Below, piece by piece: positions 1 through 8,462 of a stretch of DNA of 64,000 bases. Every line of letters begins with the position of its first letter. Within the stretch, counting starts at the first letter, position 1. The translations under genes were made by a program, and so were the position numbers. The notes below the pieces were generated by a model that saw only the letters and a list, made by a program, of their open reading frames with translations, was not told the origin of the DNA and did no database searches. This stretch comes from JBCCFW01 sp039029535 (GTDB lineage: Bacteria > Acidobacteriota > JBCCFW01): the NCBI GenBank assembly GCA_039029535.1, contig JBCCFW010000012.1, positions 1 to 64,000 on the forward strand, given 5' to 3'.

Positions 1-3000
1 CAGCGGTCGTCTACCTGCCACAGGCTCATGACCAGAGTGCGTGCGCCTGCGATTCGAAAGGCCCGCTGCAAACCGAGCACGCCCTCGCCGGCCCTCACGT
101 CGCCCACAGCGGTCTCGCACGCCGACAGCACCGCCCACTCGACTCCGGAGAGATCTAGCGAAGCCACTTCTTCGGCCGTCAGGATCCCGTCCTCGCCGTC
201 CTGGGTCGATTGTCCACGGTGGTTTGCGTCGGCGAGCGCGAGCCCCGACAGCAGCAGCGGGCTTGTCGTCACGTAGGCCGGAGCGTTCGTCGCCTCGTCT
301 GCCATCATCACGCCCCGTGAGTTCGAGGGCTCGCCACCGCACTTGCCGCCGAGGAAGAATCCGTGCGTGGCCAGGTGCAAGATGCGACGACCTGGTGCCC
401 CTTTCTTGAACTCGCGCTCGGTCGCCGTTGGCCCGGAGTGGTGCACGGCCGGCTCGGCGTCTCGACCATCCTTGGCTCCAAGATGTCGACGCCAGAGCTT
501 GGTGATCTCCCAGCTCTCCTGGTGCGCGTGCCGCAGCGGACTGAAGCGAAGCTCCGAAAGCTCGGTGCAGCTGCCACGTGGTCCGAAAACACCGATCTTG
601 ACGAGCATCTTGGTGGTCTTCGGAACGGCGTACACCCAATCGGGCAGCAGTCTGTCGGTGCTTGAGTTGGCAGCTCGGTTGCCCTCGATACCGAAGTCGG
701 GTCCGCCCATTGCGAGGAGACCGTGCCCAGTAGGAGCGATGGCCGTAGTGGGAACAAGATCACGCTCCACCGAGAGGGGGTGAATCATGAGCTCTCCCTC
801 GACAAGGTAGCGTCCATCGTCCGAAGGCAGGGCGGCGAGAGAGACGAGCTGCAAGGCTCCGTCAGCGACGACAAACACACGTCGAGCGTCACCCAAGTGC
901 TCGCGGATGGGGTCCCAAGCCGTGCGCCGCAGTGCTTTACCAGCTTGCCGGCAGGACGTGAGTTCTTTGGCGCTGAGCGGTGGTCGCGAGGCAAGCCTCC
1001 GCCACTCACGCACGAGCGTCTCGATCTCTTCTGCCGGTCCGAGTGGAACGAGTATGGGCGAGTCGCTACCAGTGGGGAGCACGAAGGCCGATAGCGAACG
1101 CCGGCGCTGGGCCATACCTACCGCGTATAGGTCGTGCTCGAGGAAGGCCACAAGGGCGTCGGTTGGCTTTAGTTGTGCTTGCACTCCCTCCAGTCCGATA
1201 TCCCGACGCTCCATCAACATCCGAAATGACGCTGAGACTTCGCCGAGAGCACGCTCTGCCTGCTCTTTAGCGCTCGTCGCTCTCTCAATCTGGGTCTGCC
1301 AGCGCTCGACCGCGTTGTCGCCCGGACCACGCAGGACGAGGTTTGCGAGGATGCGTCCGGTACGGGCGGCCTCCTCAAAGCGCTCAATGAGCTGCCGCGC
1401 TCCGGGTGTGTCGGACTGCCGGTTGAGCCTTAAAGCCGTTCGATGCCGTGTGACCATCTCGTCGAAGACGAGGCTGCGCGAGCGCACAACCTGATCCCAA
1501 GTGCGTTGCACGCAGTCTGACTTGCCAATCGCAAGGCAGGCAGAGCTCGCGATGTCGAGCCCTCCAACGCGAACGGCAGCAAGGCCAAGGGCACGGCGCT
1601 CGTCGAGTGTGCGTACCATGAGCTGGGTGTGGCGGTGGCTGGCGGATTCTGCCTGGAGCGAGATGTCGAGAGCGATTGCGGCGTTGCTAAGCTGCAGGAG
1701 GGTGAGAGCAAGGTTCCGTTGGCTCTGCGTCGCCTTCGGGTGCTTCGAGCCCAGGGCCTTCCCGTAGATAGCCACCGCATGTTCGAAGTGGCGCCGTGCA
1801 GCCGTGATGTTCTTCTGGTCCAGCGCAACTGCGCCAAGGTCATTATGGCTCGCTGCTGTGTCATGATGCTCAAGGCCGAGTGCTTTCTCTCGGATGGTCA
1901 GTGCGCGCTCGTGATACCGCCGCGCTGACTCGTGTTTTCCTTGGTACCATGCGACGTGGCCTAGGTTCGCTAGACTTGCTGCCGTGTTCGGGTGCTCGGG
2001 TCCGAGAAGCCTCTCGTAGATGGTCAGCGCACGACCAAAGTAATGTTGAGCCATCGCGTAGTCTTCCTGCTCCCGCACGACAGAGCCGAGATTGGTGAAG
2101 CTACTCGCCGTGTGGGGGTGTTCGAGGCCCAGGGTCTTCTCCCGGATCTCCAGTGCATGCTCGAAGAAGTGTCGCGCTGCATCGCGGTCTCCCTGGTTTA
2201 GTGCGACGACGCCGAGGTTGTTCAGACTGCTTGCCGTGTCGGGGTGATCTGGCCCTAGGTTGTCTCTGTAGAAAGCCAGGGCTCGCTCGTAATAGCGCCG
2301 CGCCGCCTCGTGGTTACCCTGTTCCAGCGCGACGACACCGAGGTTGTTCAGGCTCAACGCTGTGTCGGGGTGCTCGGATCCCAGAGTCTCTTCCTGGATA
2401 GCCAGCGCACGCTCGTGGTAGCGCTGTGCCGCCTCGTGGTCCCCTTGATCCAGCGAGACGGTGCCGAGGTTGTTGAGGCTCATCGCAGTCTTGGGGTGCT
2501 CGGGTCCCAGTACCTTTTGCCGGATGGTCAGCGTACGAGCGAAGTACTGCCGCGCCGCTTCGTGGTCTGCCTTGTCTCTAGCGATGGCTCCGAGATTCTG
2601 GAGGCTCGCTGCCGTGTGCGGATGTTCGGGTCCGAGGGCCTTCTCCCGTATGGCTAGCGCGCGCTCGAAGTAGCGCCAGGCCGTATCGTAGTCTCGCTGG
2701 CTCCACGCAAGAGCCCCGATGTTGTTGAGACTGTCTGCTGTGTTTGGGTGTTCGGGTCCGAGGACCTTCTCTCTGGTGGCCAGTGCGCGCTCGAAGTACT
2801 GCCGTGCCGACTCGTACTCGGCCTGGGCCCATGCGATGGCGCCAAGGCTGTTCAGGCTGTCTGCTGTGTCGGGGTGTTCGGATCCCAGGGTCCTTTCCCG
2901 GATGGCCAGCGCGCGCTCGTGATAGTGCTGCCCTGCCTCGTGGTCCCCTTGGTCCCATGAGATGGCGCCGAGGTTGCTGAGGCCCATCGCCGTATCGGGA

Positions 3001-3719
3001 TGTTCGGCTCCGAGGACTTTCTCCCGGATCGCCAGCGTACGAGCGAAGTACTGCAGTGCACCTTCGTGGTCTGCCTGGTCGCGAGCGACAGCGCCGAGGT
3101 TCTCGAGGGTCGCTGCCGTGCTCGGGTGCTCGGGTCCAAGTACCTTCTCGTAGACAGCCAGCGCGCGTTCGAAGTAGCGTCGGGCTGTTCCGTATTCTTG
3201 CTGGTTTCTTGCGAGAGCTCCGATGTTGTTAAGGCTGTCTGCTGTGTGAAGGTGCTCCGCTCCCAGGACATTCTCCCTAACGGTCAATGCGCGTTCAAAG
3301 CAGCGCCGGGCCGTTCTGAAGTCTCGCTGATCCCACGCAACGACGCCAAGGGTGTTGAGGCCCTTGGCGGTGTGAATGTGATCAGGTCCCAGGCTGTTCT
3401 CCCAGATGGCCAGTGCTCGCTCGCCAAGATGGCGCGCTTCCTCAAGCAACTCCCGGCTTCCTCGTCGGCGCAGCGTCTCCACGAGCACGTCGAGAACGAG
3501 CGCAGCCTCTAGAGCCTCGGTGCCGTGCTCCGACTCGACCTGATAGAGCAACTCACGCGCCGCCAGTTCGGATTCAGTGTGTGCTCCGGATTCCATCTGC
3601 GCACGGACCCTGTCAAGGCCCGGGACTTCGGATGGCACCGATGGTTCCGCCCGGATAGTGGTTGTTATTGACCATATGGAGATCAATGTCACCAACGCTA
3701 ACGTAAGTCGTCGTACCAT
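1..3719 (-). CDS. TPR-CHAT protein, secreted or periplasmic caspase-like peptidase (partial, C-terminus beyond left edge)
   Basis: Translation of the minus strand from ATG at 3719 is open to position 1, so the gene is cut by the window edge after about 1239 codons. An AAGGA box lies just before the ATG. The N-terminus (MVRRLTLALVTLISIWSITT) looks like a signal or anchor segment. About 13-14 tandem TPR units of the kinesin-light-chain type follow (pattern LGxEHPxTAxSLNNLG ... ARxYFERALxIREK), and then a CHAT domain. The predicted caspase-like dyad is visible: His in RILHLATHGFFL and Cys in AVLSACETAVGD, followed by the family motif MSLWQVDD. CHAT peptidases act on partner proteins recruited by repeats, and the substrate is unknown here. 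The cyclase gene lies 84 bp upstream on the same strand and may be co-transcribed. The CHAT-TPR assignment is firm; cell location and role are inferred. Confidence 0.92.
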   Translation of the reverse strand, partial: MVRRLTLALVTLISIWSITTTIRAEPSVPSEVPGLDRVRAQMESGAHTESELAARELLYQVESEHGTEALEAALVLDVLVETLRRRGSRELLEEARHLGERALAIWENSLGPDHIHTAKGLNTLGVVAWDQRDFRTARRCFERALTVRENVLGAEHLHTADSLNNIGALARNQQEYGTARRYFERALAVYEKVLGPEHPSTAATLENLGAVARDQADHEGALQYFARTLAIREKVLGAEHPDTAMGLSNLGAISWDQGDHEAGQHYHERALAIRERTLGSEHPDTADSLNSLGAIAWAQAEYESARQYFERALATREKVLGPEHPNTADSLNNIGALAWSQRDYDTAWRYFERALAIREKALGPEHPHTAASLQNLGAIARDKADHEAARQYFARTLTIRQKVLGPEHPKTAMSLNNLGTVSLDQGDHEAAQRYHERALAIQEETLGSEHPDTALSLNNLGVVALEQGNHEAARRYYERALAFYRDNLGPDHPDTASSLNNLGVVALNQGDRDAARHFFEHALEIREKTLGLEHPHTASSFTNLGSVVREQEDYAMAQHYFGRALTIYERLLGPEHPNTAASLANLGHVAWYQGKHESARRYHERALTIREKALGLEHHDTAASHNDLGAVALDQKNITAARRHFEHAVAIYGKALGSKHPKATQSQRNLALTLLQLSNAAIALDISLQAESASHRHTQLMVRTLDERRALGLAAVRVGGLDIASSACLAIGKSDCVQRTWDQVVRSRSLVFDEMVTRHRTALRLNRQSDTPGARQLIERFEEAARTGRILANLVLRGPGDNAVERWQTQIERATSAKEQAERALGEVSASFRMLMERRDIGLEGVQAQLKPTDALVAFLEHDLYAVGMAQRRRSLSAFVLPTGSDSPILVPLGPAEEIETLVREWRRLASRPPLSAKELTSCRQAGKALRRTAWDPIREHLGDARRVFVVADGALQLVSLAALPSDDGRYLVEGELMIHPLSVERDLVPTTAIAPTGHGLLAMGGPDFGIEGNRAANSSTDRLLPDWVYAVPKTTKMLVKIGVFGPRGSCTELSELRFSPLRHAHQESWEITKLWRRHLGAKDGRDAEPAVHHSGPTATEREFKKGAPGRRILHLATHGFFLGGKCGGEPSNSRGVMMADEATNAPAYVTTSPLLLSGLALADANHRGQSTQDGEDGILTAEEVASLDLSGVEWAVLSACETAVGDVRAGEGVLGLQRAFRIAGARTLVMSLWQVDDR
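1745..3420 (-). repeat. 126-bp tandem repeats encoding 42-residue TPR units
   Basis: Inside the TPR-CHAT gene the codons for the LGxEHPxTA motif recur every 126 bp (for example near 2378, 2504, 2630, 2756 and 2882) without indels. Neighbouring units are very similar at DNA level, which suggests recent expansion or gene conversion. The edges given are approximate. Such arrays can change copy number by recombination and can collapse in short-read assemblies. Confidence 0.85.
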
Positions 3720-3803
3720 CGGTTCCTTTCCGTCGGCGCGCAATGCAGTACTGACACGCCGCTACCGCCATCGCCTTGGCCGGGCTTCGGATGTATTCAG
3801 CTG

Positions 3804-5180
3804 TTATTGAGTGGGATTTGTTGTGTGAACGAAGGAGTGACTAGTTACAGCGGCGAATGATCCGCGAACGATCTTGAGTACCTCTTGCTCGACTGCCTGC
3901 CGCTTGTCTCTGACTTGACTCAGTCCAGTCACTCCTCTGGTGGAGATGTGCCTCGTGGCCTCTTCGTTGGCGCGCCTGATGAGTGTCTCGATCTCATGCG
4001 CTGTCTGACGCTCGGAGTCAGCTGCCAAGATGACGGTCTCATAGCCAGGTGTGCTGTCCAGAATCCAGCCTCCAGTCTCGGGAATGCGGTACGAACTCCC
4101 AGGCGTTAAAGGTTGGTCCAGTGGTATCCTGGACGATGGGAAGAGCTGGAGAACGCTGCCGGAGCTGTCGAACAGGAACACGTGTACGTGAGCAGGTCGA
4201 TACAGCTCAAGAGCCTCGATCCAGAACTCTTCGCCAGAATGTAGAGTGCTGTTGCCTTTCAACGCTATCTGCGCTGATGTCCCATCCCGTAGTAGTGTGC
4301 GTCCTCGCAGTTCTGCGGAAAGGCGAATAGGACGCATCGCCATCGAGGCGAACACCGCGAGGGAGAGGACCGCGGATGCGAGGAGTAGAAGAGTGACCTG
4401 CCGCAGCGCCGCTCGTCGAACGTCTATGCGGCGGGCCTTTTCAGCGTCTCGTGGACGTGCCGGTGCGGGACGTCTCTCAACGCTACTAATACGTCGATCA
4501 ATGCCTGCCTCGCAGACCTCGACTGGGTCCGTGACTCCTTTCAGCTCGTAGAACCCATGGGTATGCCACCAAAGCGGAGGGAGGTCGTGACTATCGCCCC
4601 TCGTCGCGCGTCGGGCCATGTCGTACGCGGGACGCGATAGGAGTATCTGGCCAGGGCCAGCGAGTGATGCCATGCGGGCCGCAATTAGCTTGGCAAGTCC
4701 ATCGACCTCGATCGGCTTGGCGCCCATTGCAACATCTTCTGGAGAGTTGCGGCGGACAACGACTTCGCCGAGGTGCACTCCAATGCGGGCTGTCGGGTGA
4801 TTTTTGGTTGTTTCGAGGTGGCAGGTGAGGGCTTCTTGGTATGCGATGGCATAGCGCAGAGATTCCATCGGACGTTCAAAGAGAACAAGGAAGCCATCCG
4901 TCTTATCAATCTCGCGGCCACCCTTCTCTGCCATGAGATCCCTGGCTAGACGGTCATGGCGTCGGAAGAAGTCGGCTGCGCCGGACTCGCCCAAGTGCTC
5001 GACCAGCGCTGTGCTATCCACTAGGTCACTGACCAGTAGTGTCTTGATCACGAGATGGTTCGCGTCCTTGTCTGCCGTCATGGCGTAGCTGCTCGCCATC
5101 AAGGCCTCGGAGCTGTTACCTCCCGCAGCTGCGGTACTCTGACTGTCTGTCTCGTTGGATGGGCTCACTCGGTACTTCAA
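3804..5180 (-). CDS. class III adenylate/guanylate cyclase-like protein with one TM segment and a C-terminal extracytoplasmic domain
   Basis: The 458-residue product starts at TTG 5180, chosen because GAGGAGG lies 9 nt upstream; later ATG codons lack such a site. Residues about 45-235 form a class III cyclase homology domain: a metal-binding segment LVSDLVDSTALVEHL, a second acidic segment DKTDGFLVLF, and ARIGVHLGEVV. One hydrophobic helix (VTLLLLASAVLSLAVFASMA) follows. The remaining ~170 residues resemble DUF4384-type domains (VHVFLFDSSGSVLQLFPSS). In known classes III enzymes these residues bind two metal ions and make a cyclic nucleotide; whether this one makes cAMP or cGMP, or is active, cannot be told. 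The cytoplasmic catalytic part precedes the membrane helix, so the C-terminal domain could sense the periplasm. The CHAT gene lies 84 bp downstream. Confidence 0.85.
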   Translation of the reverse strand: MKYRVSPSNETDSQSTAAAGGNSSEALMASSYAMTADKDANHLVIKTLLVSDLVDSTALVEHLGESGAADFFRRHDRLARDLMAEKGGREIDKTDGFLVLFERPMESLRYAIAYQEALTCHLETTKNHPTARIGVHLGEVVVRRNSPEDVAMGAKPIEVDGLAKLIAARMASLAGPGQILLSRPAYDMARRATRGDSHDLPPLWWHTHGFYELKGVTDPVEVCEAGIDRRISSVERRPAPARPRDAEKARRIDVRRAALRQVTLLLLASAVLSLAVFASMAMRPIRLSAELRGRTLLRDGTSAQIALKGNSTLHSGEEFWIEALELYRPAHVHVFLFDSSGSVLQLFPSSRIPLDQPLTPGSSYRIPETGGWILDSTPGYETVILAADSERQTAHEIETLIRRANEEATRHISTRGVTGLSQVRDKRQAVEQEVLKIVRGSFAAVTSHSFVHTTNPTQ

Positions 5181-5264
5181 AGCCAGGGAACCTCCTCGGT
5201 GTAAGTAGATTACCTGTTTCCTAGCGTCGCCGACTCATCGTTGGTAGGATTTCGAAACCCACGC

Positions 5265-5270
5265 AGGAGG
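5265..5270 (+). promoter_or_regulatory. Shine-Dalgarno AGGAGG that fixes the start of the double-HTH gene
   Basis: AGGAGG sits 6 nt before ATG 5277. The frame is open upstream to a TTG at 5241, but that codon has no comparable site. The 96-bp gap between TTG 5180 (minus) and ATG 5277 (plus) must hold two divergent promoters; no convincing -35/-10 pair was seen. Confidence 0.7.
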
Positions 5271-5276
5271 CCTAGA

Positions 5277-7142
5277 ATGGCAGTGCGAAGGCAGGCCAGT
5301 GCGGCCGAAGAAAAGTCTCCCAGGCCGCCCAGTTCAGCGGCTGCTTCGATGCGTGCATCGCGATTGGTCAAGTGGGGCGCGGCGCTTGAGTTCGCGCGTC
5401 AACGCGCCGGTCTCAGTCTCAATCAACTTGCCGAACGAAGCGGCGTCAGCAAGGGAACGCTAAGTCGATGTGAGTCGGGCACGGATGCGCAACTGGAGAC
5501 GCTTCTCAAGCTTATGCGCTCCTTGCCTTGTCTTCCCCCGCACGCGCTGCTCGATGATGGGACGGCTCGGGCCCCAGCGGCGCAGCCTGCTGCATGGAGT
5601 ACTTTGAAGGGGCATCACGGATTCGTGGCCAGGTATGTCCGACGCACTATCGTGGTGAGTGCTGACGGTCTCAGGGAGTTCCTAGTGCTCTCTGGGGGAT
5701 TGAGGGCTGTGAATGCAGGCCTCGATAGCCAAGCTACGCGTATGGCTCTTATGCGGGCTGCTTGCATTGCTGATCCAGAGACGCTGCGTGGACTGGTCTA
5801 TGAGTCCGATGGTCCTACAGGATCACAGGTGCTCAGCGATCCCAGAGGATTGCGTCACGAGTTTCGATTCAGCCAGCGTGTATTGACCTACCAGTGCCGT
5901 GGCTCAGTCCCCGCAGAGTTCGCTGAGGTTCAAGAGGGGAGACCCCCTGTTGAGCTGTTTGGGGTACTCGTTGAGTACCCGATTGAGCAGTTGCAGCTGG
6001 AGGCCGTGTTTCCTGATGGGGCTGAACTGAGTGACGTGCGCTTCTACGCTTGGCCGGCAACGGTGCCCCCGAGCCCATGGAGTGATGAGATCTCACTGCG
6101 CTTGTGGCCAGAGGGAGTAGGGTGGAGCAAGTCCCGTGGTCGCGTGACGGCCTCCGTGGCGTCTCCACCGACGGGGATCTTTGTTGCGCTCGCGTGGTCA
6201 GCGAGTGGGACGGGGGAGGGCTCACCGGAGTACATCACTCTTCCAAGGGGCGCCGATCGGCGAAAGCAACGTGAGCTCGGTGAGATCGTGCGCGAAGCCA
6301 GGTCCGATGAGCCTCTTCGCACCGTCGCGACTCGTGCAGGCGTGTCGCATGTCACGCTGGGTGCCGTCGAGCGGGGCGAGCGTGCTCGACGCTCGACTCT
6401 CATGGGGATCTTGAGCGCGTTGCCGGAGCTCTCACCACAGGACTTGTTGCGTGGACAGCAAGCCGATGGGCAACTCGAACTCACTGACCTACATGACTTT
6501 CACCGAAGGCTATTCGGATTCGAGGCGGATGAGGTCCAAAAGAAAGTCCGTATCCGTTCTGATGGGACGGCGTTGACGACCATTGGAACGCTTGGCATGC
6601 GTAGCCTGCGGGGAGATCCGAGAAAGGACCTACGGGTGCGCTTGGGCCTCCAGCGTACTGTTGTCCAGGAGACTCCGGCCGAACTACGCGATATGCGCCT
6701 TCCGACGGGGGCAAGGGAGTTCGTTCGGGTACGGCGACGAGGACGGGTTCACGACTTCACGTTTCCTCATGGATGGGCACGTAAGGGCTTCACGCACGTT
6801 CGGCGCTATCGTCGCAACAGATTCCATGCCTTGACGGCTAAGGAAGCGCGTCAGAGGCATGGAACTGATGATGTCTTCGTAGAGGGAGTCTCCTTGCCGG
6901 TTCTCTTTCCGGTTCGTCGGCTTGTCGTGCAGATTCGATTTCCGAGGGGATATAGGCCGTCTGAGCCACGTAGCCATGTTACATCGAGGGCTCTGATGCA
7001 CGATCCCGATCTTCCACCGCTTTCGCCTCTCGCTAGGTGCGTTCGGTTGGAAGAGGTTGTCGGCTCGATTCTCGTCCTGAGAGTCGAAGTGGCCTACCCC
7101 GTCGTCGGCTTCAAGTATGGCATCGACTGGTCGCTGCCCTGA
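5277..7142 (+). CDS. double XRE-type helix-turn-helix protein with internally duplicated architecture
   Basis: The product has 621 residues from ATG 5277. Two XRE/Cro-type HTH domains are visible, one near residues 35-88 (LSLNQLAERSGVSKGTLSRC) and one near 333-383 (VATRAGVSHVTLGAVERGER). Each is followed by 150-200 residues that end in a similar strand-rich segment (YPIEQLQLEAVFPDG in the first half, VRRLVVQIRFPRGYRP in the second). The protein therefore looks like a tandem duplication of an HTH plus effector-domain unit, which could act as a built-in dimer on DNA. It is divergent from the cyclase gene and convergent with the small gene at 7148. I do not recognise the effector domain, so the target and ligand are unknown. 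Confidence 0.8.
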   Translation: MAVRRQASAAEEKSPRPPSSAAASMRASRLVKWGAALEFARQRAGLSLNQLAERSGVSKGTLSRCESGTDAQLETLLKLMRSLPCLPPHALLDDGTARAPAAQPAAWSTLKGHHGFVARYVRRTIVVSADGLREFLVLSGGLRAVNAGLDSQATRMALMRAACIADPETLRGLVYESDGPTGSQVLSDPRGLRHEFRFSQRVLTYQCRGSVPAEFAEVQEGRPPVELFGVLVEYPIEQLQLEAVFPDGAELSDVRFYAWPATVPPSPWSDEISLRLWPEGVGWSKSRGRVTASVASPPTGIFVALAWSASGTGEGSPEYITLPRGADRRKQRELGEIVREARSDEPLRTVATRAGVSHVTLGAVERGERARRSTLMGILSALPELSPQDLLRGQQADGQLELTDLHDFHRRLFGFEADEVQKKVRIRSDGTALTTIGTLGMRSLRGDPRKDLRVRLGLQRTVVQETPAELRDMRLPTGAREFVRVRRRGRVHDFTFPHGWARKGFTHVRRYRRNRFHALTAKEARQRHGTDDVFVEGVSLPVLFPVRRLVVQIRFPRGYRPSEPRSHVTSRALMHDPDLPPLSPLARCVRLEEVVGSILVLRVEVAYPVVGFKYGIDWSLP

Positions 7143-7147
7143 CGAAG

Positions 7148-7492
7148 TCAGGCAGTCTCGTCCCACGCGGAGATCGTCGCCTGTAGCGCGTCCGAGAGAA
7201 CATCGACCTCGCTCAACAGGGAGTCGAGGAAGCCGCACTCGCAGCTTTCGATGGCGTCTCTCTCAGCGTGCGCGCTGGCGAGCTCCGACGAGAGCTGGTT
7301 CACCCGATCGGCTAGAGCTGATGCGTTGGTGCAGGTACCGTCCGGGCAGGCGGCCAGCTCTGACTCCGTGTCCTGGTGATCGACCTTGAGCTGTGTGACA
7401 GTGGTCGCAAGCGTGGTCGGTTCGGGCGCGAAGACGGTCTCGGTTTCGGGCGTGATGATGCAGAGAAGGACTGTGGCGATCTTGGCGATCAC
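7148..7492 (-). CDS. small secreted or anchored Cys-containing protein of unknown function
   Basis: A 114-residue product from GTG 7492, preceded by GGAGG at 8 nt. The N-terminus (MIAKIATVLLCIITP) is a short hydrophobic stretch that may be a signal or anchor. The rest is mostly helical with heptad-like spacing and four cysteines in two pairs (PDGTCTN near the middle, CECG further on). It ends 5 bp from the convergent double-HTH gene and lies 127 bp downstream of the sigma-factor gene on the same strand, so it may be part of that transcription unit. I do not recognise the family. Confidence 0.55.
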   Translation of the reverse strand: MIAKIATVLLCIITPETETVFAPEPTTLATTVTQLKVDHQDTESELAACPDGTCTNASALADRVNQLSSELASAHAERDAIESCECGFLDSLLSEVDVLSDALQATISAWDETA

Positions 7493-7619
7493 TTGGACAC
7501 CTCCATCCAGGTTGTGAGAGGCCTAGTGGTTGCCTCTCAGTCACCCAAACGGGGGGACCGCGCTCGACCCACGGAAGAAAATGTCTCGGGTGTCGCGACG
7601 GCGCGACACGAGGTAGCGA

Positions 7620-8234
7620 TCAGTCGAAGGAGAAGCTTGCTGTAACCGGTTTGAGGCACTTCCCTAGCTGGCTGAGAGCCTTGCTCCTCCAGTCGCGAAG
7701 AGTGCTCGCAGCGGTGCTCCAGACTTCGGCGAGCTGACTGATCGGAATCTCGTTCAGGACGTGCTCGACCACGAGTGTCTGCAGGCGTGGCTCTAGCTCA
7801 CTTAGGCATCGGCGGACGTGCTCTTGGAGCTCGCGGGTCCATGTCCGAGCTTCACCATCTGGGTCCTGAGCCTCCAGGCCGGTGCTCTCGGGGTCCATGA
7901 CCGATGACAGGTGTCGCCGGGCACGCGCGTCACGAAAGGAGTTGCGGGCAGCTGCCTTCAAGTAGGCAATCCAGGCCGCCTGCTCGTTTTCCTCAGGGCC
8001 ACGTCCTGACCCCAGGGCACGCCAGAAGCGGTGGAAGACGTCAAGAGCGAGATCCTCGGCATCGTCCGGTGAGCCGGCCGCTCCGCGTGCATTGACCAGC
8101 GCCGTGCGGAGCCAGGACACCATCGGGTTCCAGTTGCGATCGATGAGCTGGCGAAGGGCCCCTTCGTCACCATCCCGGAGCCTCGCGACTAGGTCGCTCC
8201 AGTCATCGCCATTCAGGTCCCTTGGACTCGCCAC
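7620..8234 (-). CDS. ECF-type RNA polymerase sigma factor
   Basis: The 204-residue product from GTG 8234 has the layout of sigma-70 family members that keep only regions 2 and 4. Region 2 is seen as DAEDLALDVFHRFWRAL with AWIAYLKAAARNSFRDARAR, which matches the core-binding and -10 recognition part. Region 4 is the C-terminal HTH (SELEPRLQTLVVEHVL ... ISQLAEVWSTAASTLRDWR). The Shine-Dalgarno is weak (GAGAG). It is divergent from a single-pass membrane protein gene that starts 229 bp away, an arrangement typical of sigma/membrane-regulator pairs. Family assignment is good; the regulon is unknown. Confidence 0.85.
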   Translation of the reverse strand: MASPRDLNGDDWSDLVARLRDGDEGALRQLIDRNWNPMVSWLRTALVNARGAAGSPDDAEDLALDVFHRFWRALGSGRGPEENEQAAWIAYLKAAARNSFRDARARRHLSSVMDPESTGLEAQDPDGEARTWTRELQEHVRRCLSELEPRLQTLVVEHVLNEIPISQLAEVWSTAASTLRDWRSKALSQLGKCLKPVTASFSFD

Positions 8235-8462
8235 GTCCAGCTCTCATGCAATCAACGGTCGGCCGTGGCCGAGGTACTTAGGGTCACAAGAGGGCCGAGA
8301 GTCTAACAGCTTGTGGGGCGGATCACCACGAAGGCCGATTCTTCGTCTTCCTGACGGTCATGGCTGCCCCAACTTGACTCGGAGGGCATTCCGTTTCATC
8401 GTTAGCAGTAGCCGAGCGCCATTCACTCTTGCGTGCTAGCGCGTGCGTTCGGAGTTGTTAGC

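Noticed and set aside
1745..3420. Regular 126-bp repeats considered as a CRISPR-like or satellite array
   Set aside because: There are no short repeats with unique spacers, and the units are in frame and encode TPRs.
1880..3512. Series of short overlapping plus-strand frames over the TPR array
   Set aside because: They repeat every 126 bp because they are antisense to the TPR repeats; the minus strand gives regular TPR units.
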